DNA from: Sporosalibacterium faouarense
GTDB taxonomy: Bacteria; Bacillota; Clostridia; Tissierellales; VENL01
NCBI RefSeq assembly: GCF_016765695.1
Contig: NZ_JAETGO010000037.1
Location: 141,715 to 205,714 of the forward strand
Reading direction: 5' to 3'
Length of the DNA stretch: 64,000 nt
Part shown: positions 9,393 to 18,740 of the stretch, one piece after another
How the letters are laid out: each line of letters opens with the position of its first letter
How positions within the stretch are numbered: the stretch's first letter is position 1
Notes under the pieces: generated by a model
Databases searched by the model: none
Told to the model about the DNA's origin: nothing
What the model saw: only the letters and a program-made list of their open reading frames with translations
Translations under genes and position numbers: made by a program

Positions 9393-10499
9393 TTATATTA
9401 TTTCTCCTCTACCCCTTAGTTCCTTAATAATACTTGATATCATATTCTGTGCATCTACAATTTGAGCAAGGTTAACCCTTTCCTTTAAGTCAATTAGTTC
9501 GAATAAGTTTGATTTTGACATTCTTGAGAGACCTTTAATAATCTTTATTTGTACTTCACCACTCGCTCCTCTCATACCAATAGAAAGCACCAAAATATCA
9601 ATCTCTCTAAGGAGCCTTTGAATTGATCTATCAGGCATTTTCTTCAATTCCTTATCAAGAATTGTAGTTTTAGTAGAATACGGTTGCTTGTCCTTAACAG
9701 AATCAATATATTCCTCCATTTTCTTCTTCATATTCTCTGCTAACTTAAAATGACTGTTTATTTCTTCTAAAAAACCTTCTCCAAAATATGAGCAAAGCTT
9801 TTCTCTTATAACCCAAGGATAATCTCCTTGCTGTATTGATAAGATTCCTTCCAACATTAATACTCGTTCTAATAATTCCTTTCCTGTATAATCACCAACA
9901 ATAATATAGTTTTCTAACACCTCTCGAATCACTAAAGGCTCCATACCATACAATACTAATTCTAATCCTTTCTTAAAAAACTTGTTTGAAATAGCATTAG
10001 TATCCTCTTCAAGAGCTAATAAACCTTTTTTATGGGCTTTTTTTGAAGCTTCTAATATCATACCTAAAGTATTTAGACACTCTCTTTTTTCATTACTATT
10101 GCATTTAATTCTTTCATTAATATTAAGTTTATTCATATAGTCTTCCCCTTTCTGAGTATGGTTCCCCTTTGAACATTTCTTAATTTTTCTGTATTCATTA
10201 GGGGGTATTCCATATAATTTTTTAAATGCTCTGGAGAAAACATCTAGAGAGTTAAAACCAAAGTTTAAAGCTATATAAGTTATATCTTTATCAGAATACA
10301 TTATTTCATGGGATGCTCTTATTACTCTTCTTCTCCTTATATAACTCATTATGGAATCACCCATTGATGCTAGAAAAATTCTATGAAAGTGATACTTTGA
10401 AATATAAAAATTACTAGCAAACAGTTCAAGAGATAATTTTTCTGCTACATTTTCTTCAATATAATCAATACAGTCATTTACCATAACTTCTGATTCCAT
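9393..10499 (-). CDS. AraC-type regulator fused to MotA-like and FliG C-terminal-like regions
   Basis: The start at 10499 (MESEVMVNDC) has GGAGAGG upstream; an earlier ATG at 10529 is possible. Residues ~5-105 are a complete two-helix-turn-helix AraC domain, including FGFNSLDVFSRAFKK. Residues ~150-205 match the MotA cytoplasmic pattern (KKGLLALEE, then FFKKGLELVLYGMEP and IREVLE). Residues ~285-368 match the FliG C-terminal domain (PDRSIQRLLREID, GASGEVQ, AQNMISSIIKELRGRGEI). Many AraC proteins carry an unrelated sensor; this flagellar-derived architecture is unusual. No flagellar genes are nearby. A TATAAT lies in the spacer upstream. Confidence 0.8.
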   Translation of the reverse strand: MESEVMVNDCIDYIEENVAEKLSLELFASNFYISKYHFHRIFLASMGDSIMSYIRRRRVIRASHEIMYSDKDITYIALNFGFNSLDVFSRAFKKLYGIPPNEYRKIKKCSKGNHTQKGEDYMNKLNINERIKCNSNEKRECLNTLGMILEASKKAHKKGLLALEEDTNAISNKFFKKGLELVLYGMEPLVIREVLENYIIVGDYTGKELLERVLMLEGILSIQQGDYPWVIREKLCSYFGEGFLEEINSHFKLAENMKKKMEEYIDSVKDKQPYSTKTTILDKELKKMPDRSIQRLLREIDILVLSIGMRGASGEVQIKIIKGLSRMSKSNLFELIDLKERVNLAQIVDAQNMISSIIKELRGRGEII

Positions 10500-10756
10500 A
10501 TTCTCTTCCTCTCCAAAGCTTATATTCAAATTGTAGGAAATATTTTAAGAAAAGACTCGATGTTTTTTGCTATAATGCATGAAATAATTACTGCTCTTAT
10601 AGACTCACCATTAACAACCACTTATAATTAAAACAAAATTTATATGTTTTTTCTCTAGTTTAAGCATTTCAATAATAAGAAATAGCAAGTTATAATCCTT
10701 AATTAAATAGTTATATTATATAGCATTCAGCTTTCAAAGTAGAAGTTATTAATTAT

Positions 10757-11635
10757 TTAAAATATTGATTCTGCATCTTTAGGTAATCCTCTTACATGTT
10801 TTAGAAATTCCAATGCCCTTTCACATTCCTCTTCTGGAAACTTAAAATCATATGTTTCTCCAACATATCTAGCTGTCTTAACAAATAATTCATAAAATAC
10901 AAATAAAGATTCCCATATATTGTCATACTCATAATCAACATATGTATTTTTATATTCATTCCAAAGCTCTGGTTCTAAAAGGTTTTCTAAGTGTTTTCCA
11001 CCCTTTCCGATTGAACATTTGTAATTAGTTTTTATCCCAATAGACCATTTGAACATCTGAATTAATGGTTGTCGTAATACTATATCTATTAAAGTTTTCA
11101 ATAGAGGTAATTCTTTCCTCCAAATTGTTTTTGGAATATGGGACCCTAATCCCCATATGAATTCATTACAACAATCTTCATATAATTTCTTTGTTGGTTT
11201 TGTTTCAAGATAGCTTCCTTCATTTGCAGGTGGTAATTCTGGAATAATATTATCTTTATCTAATAATACTTTTGTCAAACTATCTTCAATTTGTTCTTCA
11301 ACTTTATTTATATTAGTAATAGTCATATCAATTCGATTACCATCTATAAACTGCATTAAGTAAATATATCTTCCATCTCCTTCAGATGGTGGCCAGATTT
11401 TATCTTCAGGTTTTTGCATAATCATTACCTCACCAAAATGTGATAATATATATTTTTCATCTTTAAAAGACTCTACATCTGTAACCAAATATACGATATC
11501 ATAATCTTGAAATATATCCTTTTTTATATTTGGATTTACCCGTGAGCCATTTAATAATACTCCTCTAATGCGCTCATCTTGTTCTGCAAAGCTAATTATT
11601 AGATCATACATTTCTCTTTCTGTTCTAGTTCGCAT
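10757..11635 (-). CDS. Aminoglycoside 6-adenylyltransferase, ANT(6)/AadE-like
   Basis: The 292-residue protein starts MRTRTEREMYDLIISFAEQD (second ATG of the pair), matching the standard AadE N-terminus. The nucleotidyltransferase motif is LLNGSRVNP, then FQDYDIVYLV with the metal-binding DxD. The C-terminal half has the family blocks IWGLGSHIPK, LRQPLIQMFKWSIGI and GKGGKHLE. Length is as in ANT(6) enzymes, which adenylylate streptomycin. A chromosomal, untested member; substrate specificity is inferred. Confidence 0.85.
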   Translation of the reverse strand: MRTRTEREMYDLIISFAEQDERIRGVLLNGSRVNPNIKKDIFQDYDIVYLVTDVESFKDEKYILSHFGEVMIMQKPEDKIWPPSEGDGRYIYLMQFIDGNRIDMTITNINKVEEQIEDSLTKVLLDKDNIIPELPPANEGSYLETKPTKKLYEDCCNEFIWGLGSHIPKTIWRKELPLLKTLIDIVLRQPLIQMFKWSIGIKTNYKCSIGKGGKHLENLLEPELWNEYKNTYVDYEYDNIWESLFVFYELFVKTARYVGETYDFKFPEEECERALEFLKHVRGLPKDAESIF

Positions 11636-11678
11636 CATATACCTCTTTTCTGTAATAAATTTTTATGAGCCTATTAAT

Positions 11679-12038
11679 CTATACAAGTTTTAAATACTTA
11701 ACAATATCATCTACTACTTCATCTGGACTCATGTCAGTGGTGTCAATAGTATAGTGAGATAAATCATTATACAAATTGCGTATTTCCATGGCACGACCTA
11801 TTCGCAATTTACTTCTTTCATCCATCTTCATTCTAGTAATATTTTCTTTTTCATCACAAGTTATGATGATTGGTATATATTTAAATTCTATGTCCTCAAG
11901 ATTTTTTAAAATATTATTAAATATTCTTTTTCTAGGACCGTGGATTCCCCAATCAAATATTACTATATCTGTAGTAGGAAGCTCTAAGTAATTCTTTAGT
12001 ACTACAGTAATATTCTCTTCAGTAGCTTTTTCATTACT
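11679..12038 (-). pseudogene. 5'-truncated P-loop kinase remnant
   Basis: An open frame of 119 codons begins after an in-frame stop at 12039-12041 and has no credible start. It contains IVIFDWGIHGPRKRIF, IPIIITCDEKENITRMK and DERSKLRIGRAMEIR, ending at stop 11679. These are the middle and lid regions of small nucleotide or antibiotic kinases. The N-terminal P-loop is missing, and only ~110 bp of noncoding sequence precede it, so it is a gene that lost its 5' end. Confidence 0.6.
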
Positions 12039-12157
12039 CTATCACCTACTTATTCAATAATATACATATGTTACTCCCAAACCTCTTTTAATGTTTCTCT
12101 GAATAGTTCGTTTAAAGTTGATATGCTTGAACCTTATATATCTTTTCTATTTTTTAT

Positions 12158-13117
12158 TTAAAATTCAAACTTAGTTGACCTTAAAAATAAGCTTTCTAAC
12201 ACATCTTTTGCATCTTTTTCCTCATATATAATCCTGTGAAGTGCATCTGTAATAGGTAAATCGACTTCATATTGCATAGATAACTTTCTTAAAGCCTTTA
12301 TTGTATAGACCCCTTCAGCAAGCTTAGTAAATTCTTCTTTTTTTGCATATCTTTCACCGAAACCTCTATTATTACTGTGCTTAGAAAATAATGTTGCCTC
12401 ATAGTCTCCAAGATGTGCTAACCCATAAGCTGAAGTTTCATTTCCCCCTAAAGCTTTAATTAATCTTGCTATTTCTCTCGTTCCTCTAGCCATTAATGCT
12501 CCTTTTAAGCTACTTAATTCTAATCCATCTAACATTCCTGCTGCAATTCCCATTACATTTTTAGTAGCAGCTCCAACTTCATTTCCTATTAGGTCTTGTC
12601 CATAATAGAACCTAATTAGTTCACTGCTAAATGTACTTACTACTTTTTTAGTGGTTTCAATGTTTTCTGAGCTTACTACCATACAATTTGGAATTCCTTT
12701 CAAATAATCTTGAACATGTCCAGGTCCTAACCACACAGCAACATTCACATTTTCTCCAATTGCTTCCTTAAATACCTGTGTTAATCTTTTTCCTGTTTCA
12801 CTTTCAATTCCCTTCATATTTAATATAAAAGTCTTATCTTTATTATCATAGTCCTTCAACTTTTTAGCAAACTCTCTTAAACTTTGAGCTCCAATAGCTA
12901 CTATTATAAAGTCTGAGTTAGAAATTGAGTATTCTAATGAGTTACTTAACTCAATACTTGGAAGTAATTCTAAATACTCATTTTTTCTTTCATTTTTTAA
13001 TTTTTTCATATTCTTAGAATTTTCTCTTCCCCATAATATAACATCATGTCCTATTTTGGCTGAATACCATGCTAAAAAACTTCCCCATCTTCCACATCCA
13101 ATTACAGTTACTTTCAT
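12158..13117 (-). CDS. gpsA: NAD(P)-dependent glycerol-3-phosphate dehydrogenase
   Basis: The 319-residue enzyme makes sn-glycerol 3-phosphate from dihydroxyacetone phosphate. The N-terminal Rossmann fold starts MKVTVIGCGRWGSFLA; NMKGIE and VWLGPGHVQDY follow. The catalytic-lysine region is EVGAATKNVMGIAAGM, and NNRGFGERY contributes substrate binding. GAAAGGGGAAAG precedes the ATG. A normal gpsA would sit near der or spoIVA; here it stands alone behind the promoter module at 13225-13322, so it may be an additional copy. Confidence 0.85.
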   Translation of the reverse strand: MKVTVIGCGRWGSFLAWYSAKIGHDVILWGRENSKNMKKLKNERKNEYLELLPSIELSNSLEYSISNSDFIIVAIGAQSLREFAKKLKDYDNKDKTFILNMKGIESETGKRLTQVFKEAIGENVNVAVWLGPGHVQDYLKGIPNCMVVSSENIETTKKVVSTFSSELIRFYYGQDLIGNEVGAATKNVMGIAAGMLDGLELSSLKGALMARGTREIARLIKALGGNETSAYGLAHLGDYEATLFSKHSNNRGFGERYAKKEEFTKLAEGVYTIKALRKLSMQYEVDLPITDALHRIIYEEKDAKDVLESLFLRSTKFEF

Positions 13118-13224
13118 AACTTTCCCCTTTCATTAAATAAATTTAGTTTAGAATATAGTGTCAAAATAAAAAAAGTGAGAATTAAAATTTTCATTAACTA
13201 ATTTCATCTAATTGTTCCTACAGA

Positions 13225-13322
13225 ATAAATTAATTATATCAAACATTTCATGTTAATTACACTTAATGCAAATAATTCCATAATGCAAAAAAATAAACTC
13301 CCAGTTATTTAGGAGTTTCATT
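13225..13322 (-). repeat. Terminator-promoter module, copy b
   Basis: On minus, a hairpin AAACTCC...GGAGTTT at about 13295-13320 is followed by a T-run (13286-13293), then the conserved stretch and extended -10 TGATATAAT (hexamer 13233-13238). The hairpin stem sequence differs from copies a, d and f while hairpin form and position are kept, which suggests selection for termination. The promoter faces gpsA, whose ATG is ~115 bp downstream. Confidence 0.7.
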
Positions 13323-13373
13323 ATTTAATGATACTTTGTATACACTGAATAAATTTATGCACTAGTATGCATG

Positions 13374-13874
13374 CTACTTAAATGATTCATTTTTTTCTTT
13401 TCTTTTTCGAAACACAGATTCTCCATATTTAATAGTATGATAAATCTGCTTCCCATCACTATTACTTCCATCTAAATAAGTAATTGGTATTATGCAGGCT
13501 ATAATTACGTATATAGACATGTTTATGAAAACAATTAATAGCCGATGTGATCTAAAAATCTCATTACTTATCAATACAATAACTATTAGTATACTAAATA
13601 AATTAAATAATACACCTCCAATATGAACCATAACTCTACCAGTCCTTGTTTTAGCTCCATTATATGCTTCATACCGCCCAGCAAAAAAATATATTTTTCT
13701 TATTTCAAGAAAACCTAATCTTACTATAGTTTTTCCTTTTCCGATTACAATTTTTTTAATCTTACAACCAAATAATTTCGAAATACAAGCATGTCCTATT
13801 TCATGAATGAGAGTAATAATTGGCATAAAGATAAATATTGCAATAATAATTTCCTTTATATTCATAAAAGTCAT
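13374..13874 (-). CDS. M50 family site-2-type zinc metalloprotease
   Basis: The 166-residue membrane protein carries the zinc motif HEIGHACIS at about residues 24-32 inside the first hydrophobic helix. A later YLDGSNSDGKQI segment supplies the third-ligand DG motif. Hydrophobic segments at ~8-30, 80-105 and 110-130 fit a minimal intramembrane protease. Substrate unknown. AAAGGAGTG precedes the ATG. It ends ~50 bp before module b, which would terminate its transcript. Confidence 0.75.
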   Translation of the reverse strand: MTFMNIKEIIIAIFIFMPIITLIHEIGHACISKLFGCKIKKIVIGKGKTIVRLGFLEIRKIYFFAGRYEAYNGAKTRTGRVMVHIGGVLFNLFSILIVIVLISNEIFRSHRLLIVFINMSIYVIIACIIPITYLDGSNSDGKQIYHTIKYGESVFRKRKEKNESFK

Positions 13875-14094
13875 ATCGTAGACACTCCTTTCTGTAATAA
13901 AGTAATTTTACATAGCGACTATCTTTAACTATTATACTTGTATACTAAGCTTCATTGGAATACTCTGTTAGATGATATATTGATAATCATTTTTAAAAAT
14001 CAAATTTAAAATGTTCTGTTGTCAATTCTTCTAACCATCTATGCCTCTTTTACTAAAGATATAGTCATCACCGATTATTATATGAAAACCAAAA

Positions 14095-14577
14095 TTACTT
14101 ATTTAGCAAAAGTTTAATTTTTTCAATCTTAAGCAAATCTTTATTATTATTTTTTTCTCTTCTATAACCATCTTTTGAAGATTGGGTATAAACTTCTAAA
14201 TACTCCTCTATATTTAAGAGTTTATATCTAGTACCATTTTCACAATGATTTTCAATATGTTCAATGTCTATACCTGCAAATGATTCTAAATCTTCAATGC
14301 TAGCAAAAGCAATTTTAAATCTTTTTTTAACAAATTTATGCTCATGTAAGTCCACCAGTGTATACTCAAGCATCTCAATAGTTTTCTTAAAATCATTCCA
14401 TTTATTTTCCAAATATAATTCTGGTATTAATATGTCAATGTCATCAGGACAGAAATCAACATTAGTTACTTTTTTAAGTCCTAAGGACCCATATAATAAC
14501 GGAATGATATTAAACTCAGAATTTAGCCTTTTCGCAACATTAAGAAATTCTCCATACATTTCATCCAATTTGAACAC
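14095..14577 (-). CDS. Nucleotidyltransferase-fold protein
   Basis: The 160-residue protein has the nucleotidyltransferase-like signature LLYGSLGLKK (about 27-36), then DDIDILIPE with the acidic pair. The rest (LVDLHEHKFVKKRFKIAFA, FAGIDIEHI) is as in small antitoxin-like or lincosamide-type nucleotidyltransferase homologues. Related proteins are sometimes mislabelled as phosphoribosylanthranilate isomerase. Substrate unknown. Confidence 0.6.
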   Translation of the reverse strand: MFKLDEMYGEFLNVAKRLNSEFNIIPLLYGSLGLKKVTNVDFCPDDIDILIPELYLENKWNDFKKTIEMLEYTLVDLHEHKFVKKRFKIAFASIEDLESFAGIDIEHIENHCENGTRYKLLNIEEYLEVYTQSSKDGYRREKNNNKDLLKIEKIKLLLNK

Positions 14578-14789
14578 CTCATCATTATGTATATTTTAAA
14601 GCTATTATTTTCTACATAAGTTTTTAATTGATTAACAGTTTTTCAGTTATTTTTGTTGTAACATCTTTAGTATAATTAAAATTCAAAGTTCATACTTGAA
14701 ATTTTATGAAAGAAAGCTAAGAATAGAATTTAACTCATATTTCCCGCTTTTTTGTTTCTTCAATAAAAACTACATCTTCAATTTACCTA

Positions 14790-15446
14790 TCATTTTTTCT
14801 CATATACCAGCATATATCTCCAAAATAATAACCTCTTAAGTTTTATTTCTTTTGATAAATATTCTTTGTATACATTTGAAAGTTCCTTAAATGTCATATA
14901 CTCATCTAAATGACTATGCTCTTCCCAAGCAGCTTTTTCTTCATCATCGACAGATTTACCATTCTTTAATACTCTCAAGAAATAATTTGCAGGTATAGCA
15001 ATACAATCCAAAATTCTATCTACAATTCCTTCTCTTTCATATAAATCTAAAACTATCAATTTTCCGTTTTCTTTTAAGAGTCTTACAATTTTAGGCAATG
15101 CTCTTTCTAAGTTCAAGTGATGAAACGTTGCAATGCTCACAATATAATCGTATTTAACATCTTCACTAATCTCATCAAAATCTTGTATATTATACTGTAT
15201 ATTGTCTTCATTATGCCGTTTTATTGCCTCTTCAATCATCACGGGAGATAAGTCAATACCATATACTCCTTGAACTTTTTTTGATAACTTTTGTGCAAAT
15301 TCACCCGTTCCACATCCAATATCCAGTGCTGTTCTATCTTGATTACTTATTTCTCTTATAAGTAATTTTTCATACTGTTGATTATGATCCCACTTATCCT
15401 CTAATAAAGCTATTCTATTAAAACTATTTATTATATCATCCTTCAT
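14790..15446 (-). CDS. Class I SAM-dependent methyltransferase
   Basis: The 218-residue methyltransferase begins MKDDIINSFNRIALLEDKWDH. Motif I is TALDIGCGTGEFAQ at about residues 39-52, motif II YGIDLSPVMI, and motif IV YIVSIATFHHL. The C-terminal KELSNVYKEYLSKEIKLKRLLFWRY end is shared by UbiE-like small-molecule methyltransferases of Bacillus and Clostridium. GGAGAGAATA precedes the ATG. Substrate unknown. Confidence 0.85.
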   Translation of the reverse strand: MKDDIINSFNRIALLEDKWDHNQQYEKLLIREISNQDRTALDIGCGTGEFAQKLSKKVQGVYGIDLSPVMIEEAIKRHNEDNIQYNIQDFDEISEDVKYDYIVSIATFHHLNLERALPKIVRLLKENGKLIVLDLYEREGIVDRILDCIAIPANYFLRVLKNGKSVDDEEKAAWEEHSHLDEYMTFKELSNVYKEYLSKEIKLKRLLFWRYMLVYEKK

Positions 15447-15546
15447 ATTATTCTCTCCTCTTCATATTCAAAGACTTCTCTTTATAAGCCATCCTCAATA
15501 ATCACTATTTAGCTCATATAATTTAAGTAATAAATTAAAATCCTTA

Positions 15547-15834
15547 TTATTTTGACGTCTTCTTAATTAAAGATATGCAAAACAGTCCAACTATTGAAAG
15601 TAATGCAAAGATTACAGTTGAAATATACGAAAATGATTGACTTGTCAAATAAATAGCTGTTGGTCCATCTGCACCTCCGATAATTCCAACAGAACTAACT
15701 TTGTCTACTTCATTAACCAATTTATGCGATAAATACATAGGTGCTAAAAAATTGATGCCTACACTTATGACAGTTATTACTATAGCTATAATAGTAAGTA
15801 TGGTAACTGCTTTTCTCATTTTGTCCTTTTTCAA
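15547..15834 (-). CDS. OadB-motif two-TM mini-protein
   Basis: A 95-residue protein with two hydrophobic helices (~8-30 and ~68-88). Between them lies VGIIGGADGPTAIYLTS, which copies the conserved ion-site segment GGADGPTAI of the beta subunit of sodium-translocating decarboxylases (OadB/GcdB/MmdB). The full subunit has ~375-430 residues and nine or more helices, so this cannot be a working pump by itself. It looks like an intact small gene with GGGGG before its start rather than a fresh fragment. Confidence 0.65.
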   Translation of the reverse strand: MKKDKMRKAVTILTIIAIVITVISVGINFLAPMYLSHKLVNEVDKVSSVGIIGGADGPTAIYLTSQSFSYISTVIFALLSIVGLFCISLIKKTSK

Positions 15835-15919
15835 TTTTCTTACCCCCTAATTTTAATACTATTGTATTCCACGTAGAGTAAAACCTTGTTCCTTTATTTA
15901 AAGGATATTAATTATCAGA

Positions 15920-16444
15920 TTATAATAAATAATAATTCATAATTACAGCTTTACTCTCTTTTGTTCCAAACTTTCTGGGCTCAGTAATTTTAGTCTGTTT
16001 ATAGCCTATTTTATTCCAAAATTTTAGTGCATTAGTATTCTGTTCTAAAACACCTATTCTTAACTTTTCAGCACCTTTACTTATTATGAAGTTTTTGATC
16101 AGATTATGTATTTCTCTACCTAATCCTATGCCTCTTATCTTTGTATGTATTAAAAATAGTCCAATAATCCACTCTCCTTTTTCAGGATAATTTGACACCA
16201 TATCTATAACTGCAACAAGAGAATTTTTATCAAAAACTCCATATAGGTATTTTTCTTCGAGATTCTTCCCAGGAGGTAAATCATAAAAAAAGCTATCAGA
16301 GTCATAAGGTATAACTCCTTCAGTTAAAACAAAAAAATCTTTGCATTCTCTAAATAAATTCATAACTTTGTCTTTATCTTCAATCGTTATTCTTCTAAAA
16401 AATAATTCCATATTATTTATTTTTATTACTTCCTGATCATTCAC
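15920..16444 (-). CDS. GNAT family N-acetyltransferase
   Basis: The 174-residue protein has motif A KIRGIGLGREIHNLI at about residues 104-118, after IGLFLIH, and motif B NTNALKFWNKIGYKQTK. The N-terminal FRECKDFFVLTEG is typical of a Clostridium subgroup. AGGAGAGAAAA precedes the ATG. The substrate cannot be inferred. Confidence 0.85.
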   Translation of the reverse strand: MNDQEVIKINNMELFFRRITIEDKDKVMNLFRECKDFFVLTEGVIPYDSDSFFYDLPPGKNLEEKYLYGVFDKNSLVAVIDMVSNYPEKGEWIIGLFLIHTKIRGIGLGREIHNLIKNFIISKGAEKLRIGVLEQNTNALKFWNKIGYKQTKITEPRKFGTKESKAVIMNYYLL

Positions 16445-16582
16445 TCTGTTTTCTCTCCTTCATACTATAATGGTTATAATCCAAGGATTAAACTTTGTAG
16501 ATAAACTGCTCGGATATATTGAATATTTTTCAATATTAATTAACTTCTCATTTCATATGTTTTACATCCAATTTATTTTTAC

Positions 16583-17137
16583 TTATAATTTCTTAATCTG
16601 AATTATTATATTATTTTTTCCCAAAATTTCTTTTGTTTCATTTAAAATTATTAAATCCCTAAATTGAATAAATTGCCCAAAATAATCACTTGGTATATCC
16701 CTTTTCATCTTTTCTATTGCAGTATCTAAGTCAACCCATATTAATTCGAATCCATCTTTTAATTCTGAATCGGAATATGATGTCTTTCCAATTTCTCCTG
16801 CGATAGAGCCATAATAACAATAGGAAAATTGGAGAACATTAATCTCATCTCTATACTCTACTATAAGTCCTACTTCACTTTCTCCTTCAATGCCAACACC
16901 AACTTCTTCAATCAATTCTCTGTCTAAGGCTTGCAATATACTTTCTTGGCCTTCTAAGCCTCCACCTGGTAATTTATGATAATTCTTTTTAGTTACATTT
17001 AGTAATGCAATTTGACCTGTTTTATTAAATAAAACAGCCCTAGCTGATTTTCGAACTTTATATTTTTTCTCTTGTACTAAGCTATCTTCTTTTATTTTTC
17101 CAACTGTTGATTCGTATATTTCTTTTAATAATTTCAT
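16583..17137 (-). CDS. NUDIX hydrolase
   Basis: The 184-residue protein carries a complete NUDIX box, from GGLEGQE to RELIEEVGV (about residues 59-81), which binds the metal and cleaves a nucleoside diphosphate linked to another group. The N-terminal ~28 residues (KEIYESTVGKIKED) lie before the fold, which starts RKSARAVLFNKTGQ. A separate NUDIX-like N-terminal scrap lies immediately upstream (17157-17288). Substrate unknown. Confidence 0.85.
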   Translation of the reverse strand: MKLLKEIYESTVGKIKEDSLVQEKKYKVRKSARAVLFNKTGQIALLNVTKKNYHKLPGGGLEGQESILQALDRELIEEVGVGIEGESEVGLIVEYRDEINVLQFSYCYYGSIAGEIGKTSYSDSELKDGFELIWVDLDTAIEKMKRDIPSDYFGQFIQFRDLIILNETKEILGKNNIIIQIKKL

Positions 17138-17156
17138 TTTTTCTCCTTGTCATAAA

Positions 17157-17288
17157 TTAAATAGTTTTATTTAATATCATTAGATATTTCTGATTTTGAC
17201 TTACAATAGCTCTTACAGATGTTTTTCTATTAACCTTCGTTTTATCATCTAATTTAGAGCCAAAAAGACCTTTAAATATCATAAGCAT
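17157..17288 (-). pseudogene. N-terminal NUDIX remnant
   Basis: A 43-codon frame starts at ATG 17288 (or 17282) behind AACGAGG and ends 20 bp before the intact NUDIX gene. It reads MLMIFKGLFGSKLDDKTK, then RKTSVRAIVSQNQKYLMI, the first strand of a NUDIX fold, and stops. No NUDIX box follows. It appears to be the 5' piece of a second NUDIX gene whose body was deleted. Confidence 0.45.
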
Positions 17289-17467
17289 AACCTCGTTTAT
17301 ATATTTATTATTAATCATAAATATTTATTTGTTGTTTTAAATAAAATATTTATTCAATGGATAGCAATTTACATTAGCTGTTCTTTCGCCATTTTTAGCC
17401 CTATATCCTCCTGTTACCTTACTCTAATAAATATATTTAACATATTTGAAATGAGTTTTGCCAAATA

Positions 17468-17938
17468 CTAATCTATTCCAATATGTTTATTTTGCTTCTT
17501 AAAACCTATTTTAGGTTCAGAATTTTTATTGTTCCAATAGGTTATATACACCCAAGTCTTATCATTAATAATCTGAACGTTTTTAATTAACTCAGCACCA
17601 TCTTCTGATTGTATAATCAAATTATGCGCTCCTTCTGACAAATTTTCGTAATAGTATGTTACCACATGTTGATCTCCAACACTAAAATCATCACTGAATA
17701 TAGGCTCTCTATCTATAAAACCATTAATTTTAATAGTGTCTTTATTTAGGCTTTGATTACTTACCATTATTATTAAGTTTGATTCTCCTATTTTTTTCTC
17801 TGAATAATTACTATTATGTAGGACTCTCTTTTCTATAATTATTTCACCCTGTAAATAATTAACTTTATATACTCTCAACATAAGTATAAAAGCTATAAAA
17901 ACTATTATTAGAAGTGTTATTACTACTTTTTTATTCAT
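17468..17938 (-). CDS. Membrane-anchored hypothetical protein
   Basis: The 156-residue product has a single N-terminal hydrophobic segment (residues ~5-24) and a beta-rich extracytoplasmic part (NLIIMVSNQSLNKDTIKI, VVTYYYENLSEGAHNLII). The layout resembles small carbohydrate-binding or Ig-like domains, but no family is identified. It is preceded by TAGGGGGTAG. Probably an uncleaved, outward-facing membrane protein. Confidence 0.55.
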   Translation of the reverse strand: MNKKVVITLLIIVFIAFILMLRVYKVNYLQGEIIIEKRVLHNSNYSEKKIGESNLIIMVSNQSLNKDTIKINGFIDREPIFSDDFSVGDQHVVTYYYENLSEGAHNLIIQSEDGAELIKNVQIINDKTWVYITYWNNKNSEPKIGFKKQNKHIGID

Positions 17939-18058
17939 AATATACTACCCCCTAACAGAAATTACATACTTATCGTCGGTGAAATAATAATAAATAATAT
18001 TTTCCTATGATTTTACCTTAAATAACTTTTATAATAAGTTGATATTAATACTACCTTA

Positions 18059-18577
18059 TTATTCAGTTGCTAAAGGTATACTATATTTAAAAAGGTATTC
18101 ATTTTCCTCTTCATCAAAAATAGTTCCTAATAACTTGCCGTTGTTCTTCTCTATAATTTTCTTTGAAGCTAAATTCTCTATATTACATGTTATAATTGCA
18201 TCTTCTAGTCCTATCTTTCTTGCTTTTTCTAGTGCTAGTTTTAAAATCTGAAAACCATAGTCTCTATTTCTAAAGTCAGGTGAGATATCGTATCCTATAT
18301 GACCAGCGCAGTCTATTTCCTCATGTCTAATCCTCACTACTCCAACAATATCTATCTTATTAATTAACCAGTAAGTTGAAGTTGTAACATCACCTTGAGA
18401 TAAGTTCTTTCCCTTAGAATAATTATTTAAATCATTTAAATAATCTTGAAAATCTTTTAATGCTTTTTTGTATTTATTGAAGTAATGTTCATCATTTATT
18501 TTTCTATATGCTAAAGCATACTTTTTAAAACTTTTTTCATATTTTCTAGTTGGTTCTATTAACAATAATCGTTCCAT
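18059..18577 (-). CDS. GNAT family N-acetyltransferase
   Basis: The 172-residue protein belongs to the group of predicted acetyltransferases starting LLLIEPTRKYEKSFKKYALAY. The acetyl-CoA site is PDFRNRDYGFQILKLAL (about 121-137), where the usual R-x-x-G-x-G/A is altered to RNRDYG. NLASKKIIEKNNGKL is motif B. GGAGGAGATA precedes the ATG. A paralogue of the same group lies at 49490-50011. Confidence 0.8.
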   Translation of the reverse strand: MERLLLIEPTRKYEKSFKKYALAYRKINDEHYFNKYKKALKDFQDYLNDLNNYSKGKNLSQGDVTTSTYWLINKIDIVGVVRIRHEEIDCAGHIGYDISPDFRNRDYGFQILKLALEKARKIGLEDAIITCNIENLASKKIIEKNNGKLLGTIFDEEENEYLFKYSIPLATE

Positions 18578-18740
18578 ATATCTCCTCCTTAAAACGATTC
18601 AATTTCAATTTAAAACTTTAGTTAACTGCCCTTACCATAATTAGCCATGGATTTTCTTCGTTCCACTCATATTAAATTCACTTCAATTAATAGTTTCGTT
18701 ATATATCTAATACTTACTAGATTAAAAGTCTAGCTATGCT

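Noticed and set aside
9393..10499. A flagellar motor locus
   Set aside because: The MotA-like and FliG-like parts are inside one AraC-type protein; no other flagellar or chemotaxis gene is in the window.
13921..13980. GTTAGATGAT near 13967 as an attC-like core
   Set aside because: No matching left core or internal family sequence is found within 200 bp, and the spacing to flanking genes does not fit.
14264..14599. Plus-strand frame of 111 codons
   Set aside because: It is antisense to the nucleotidyltransferase-fold gene at 14095-14577, has no ribosome site and no recognisable product.
15547..15834. A full decarboxylase sodium pump
   Set aside because: Only the GGADGPTAI hairpin is present; no alpha or gamma subunit or remaining helices are nearby.
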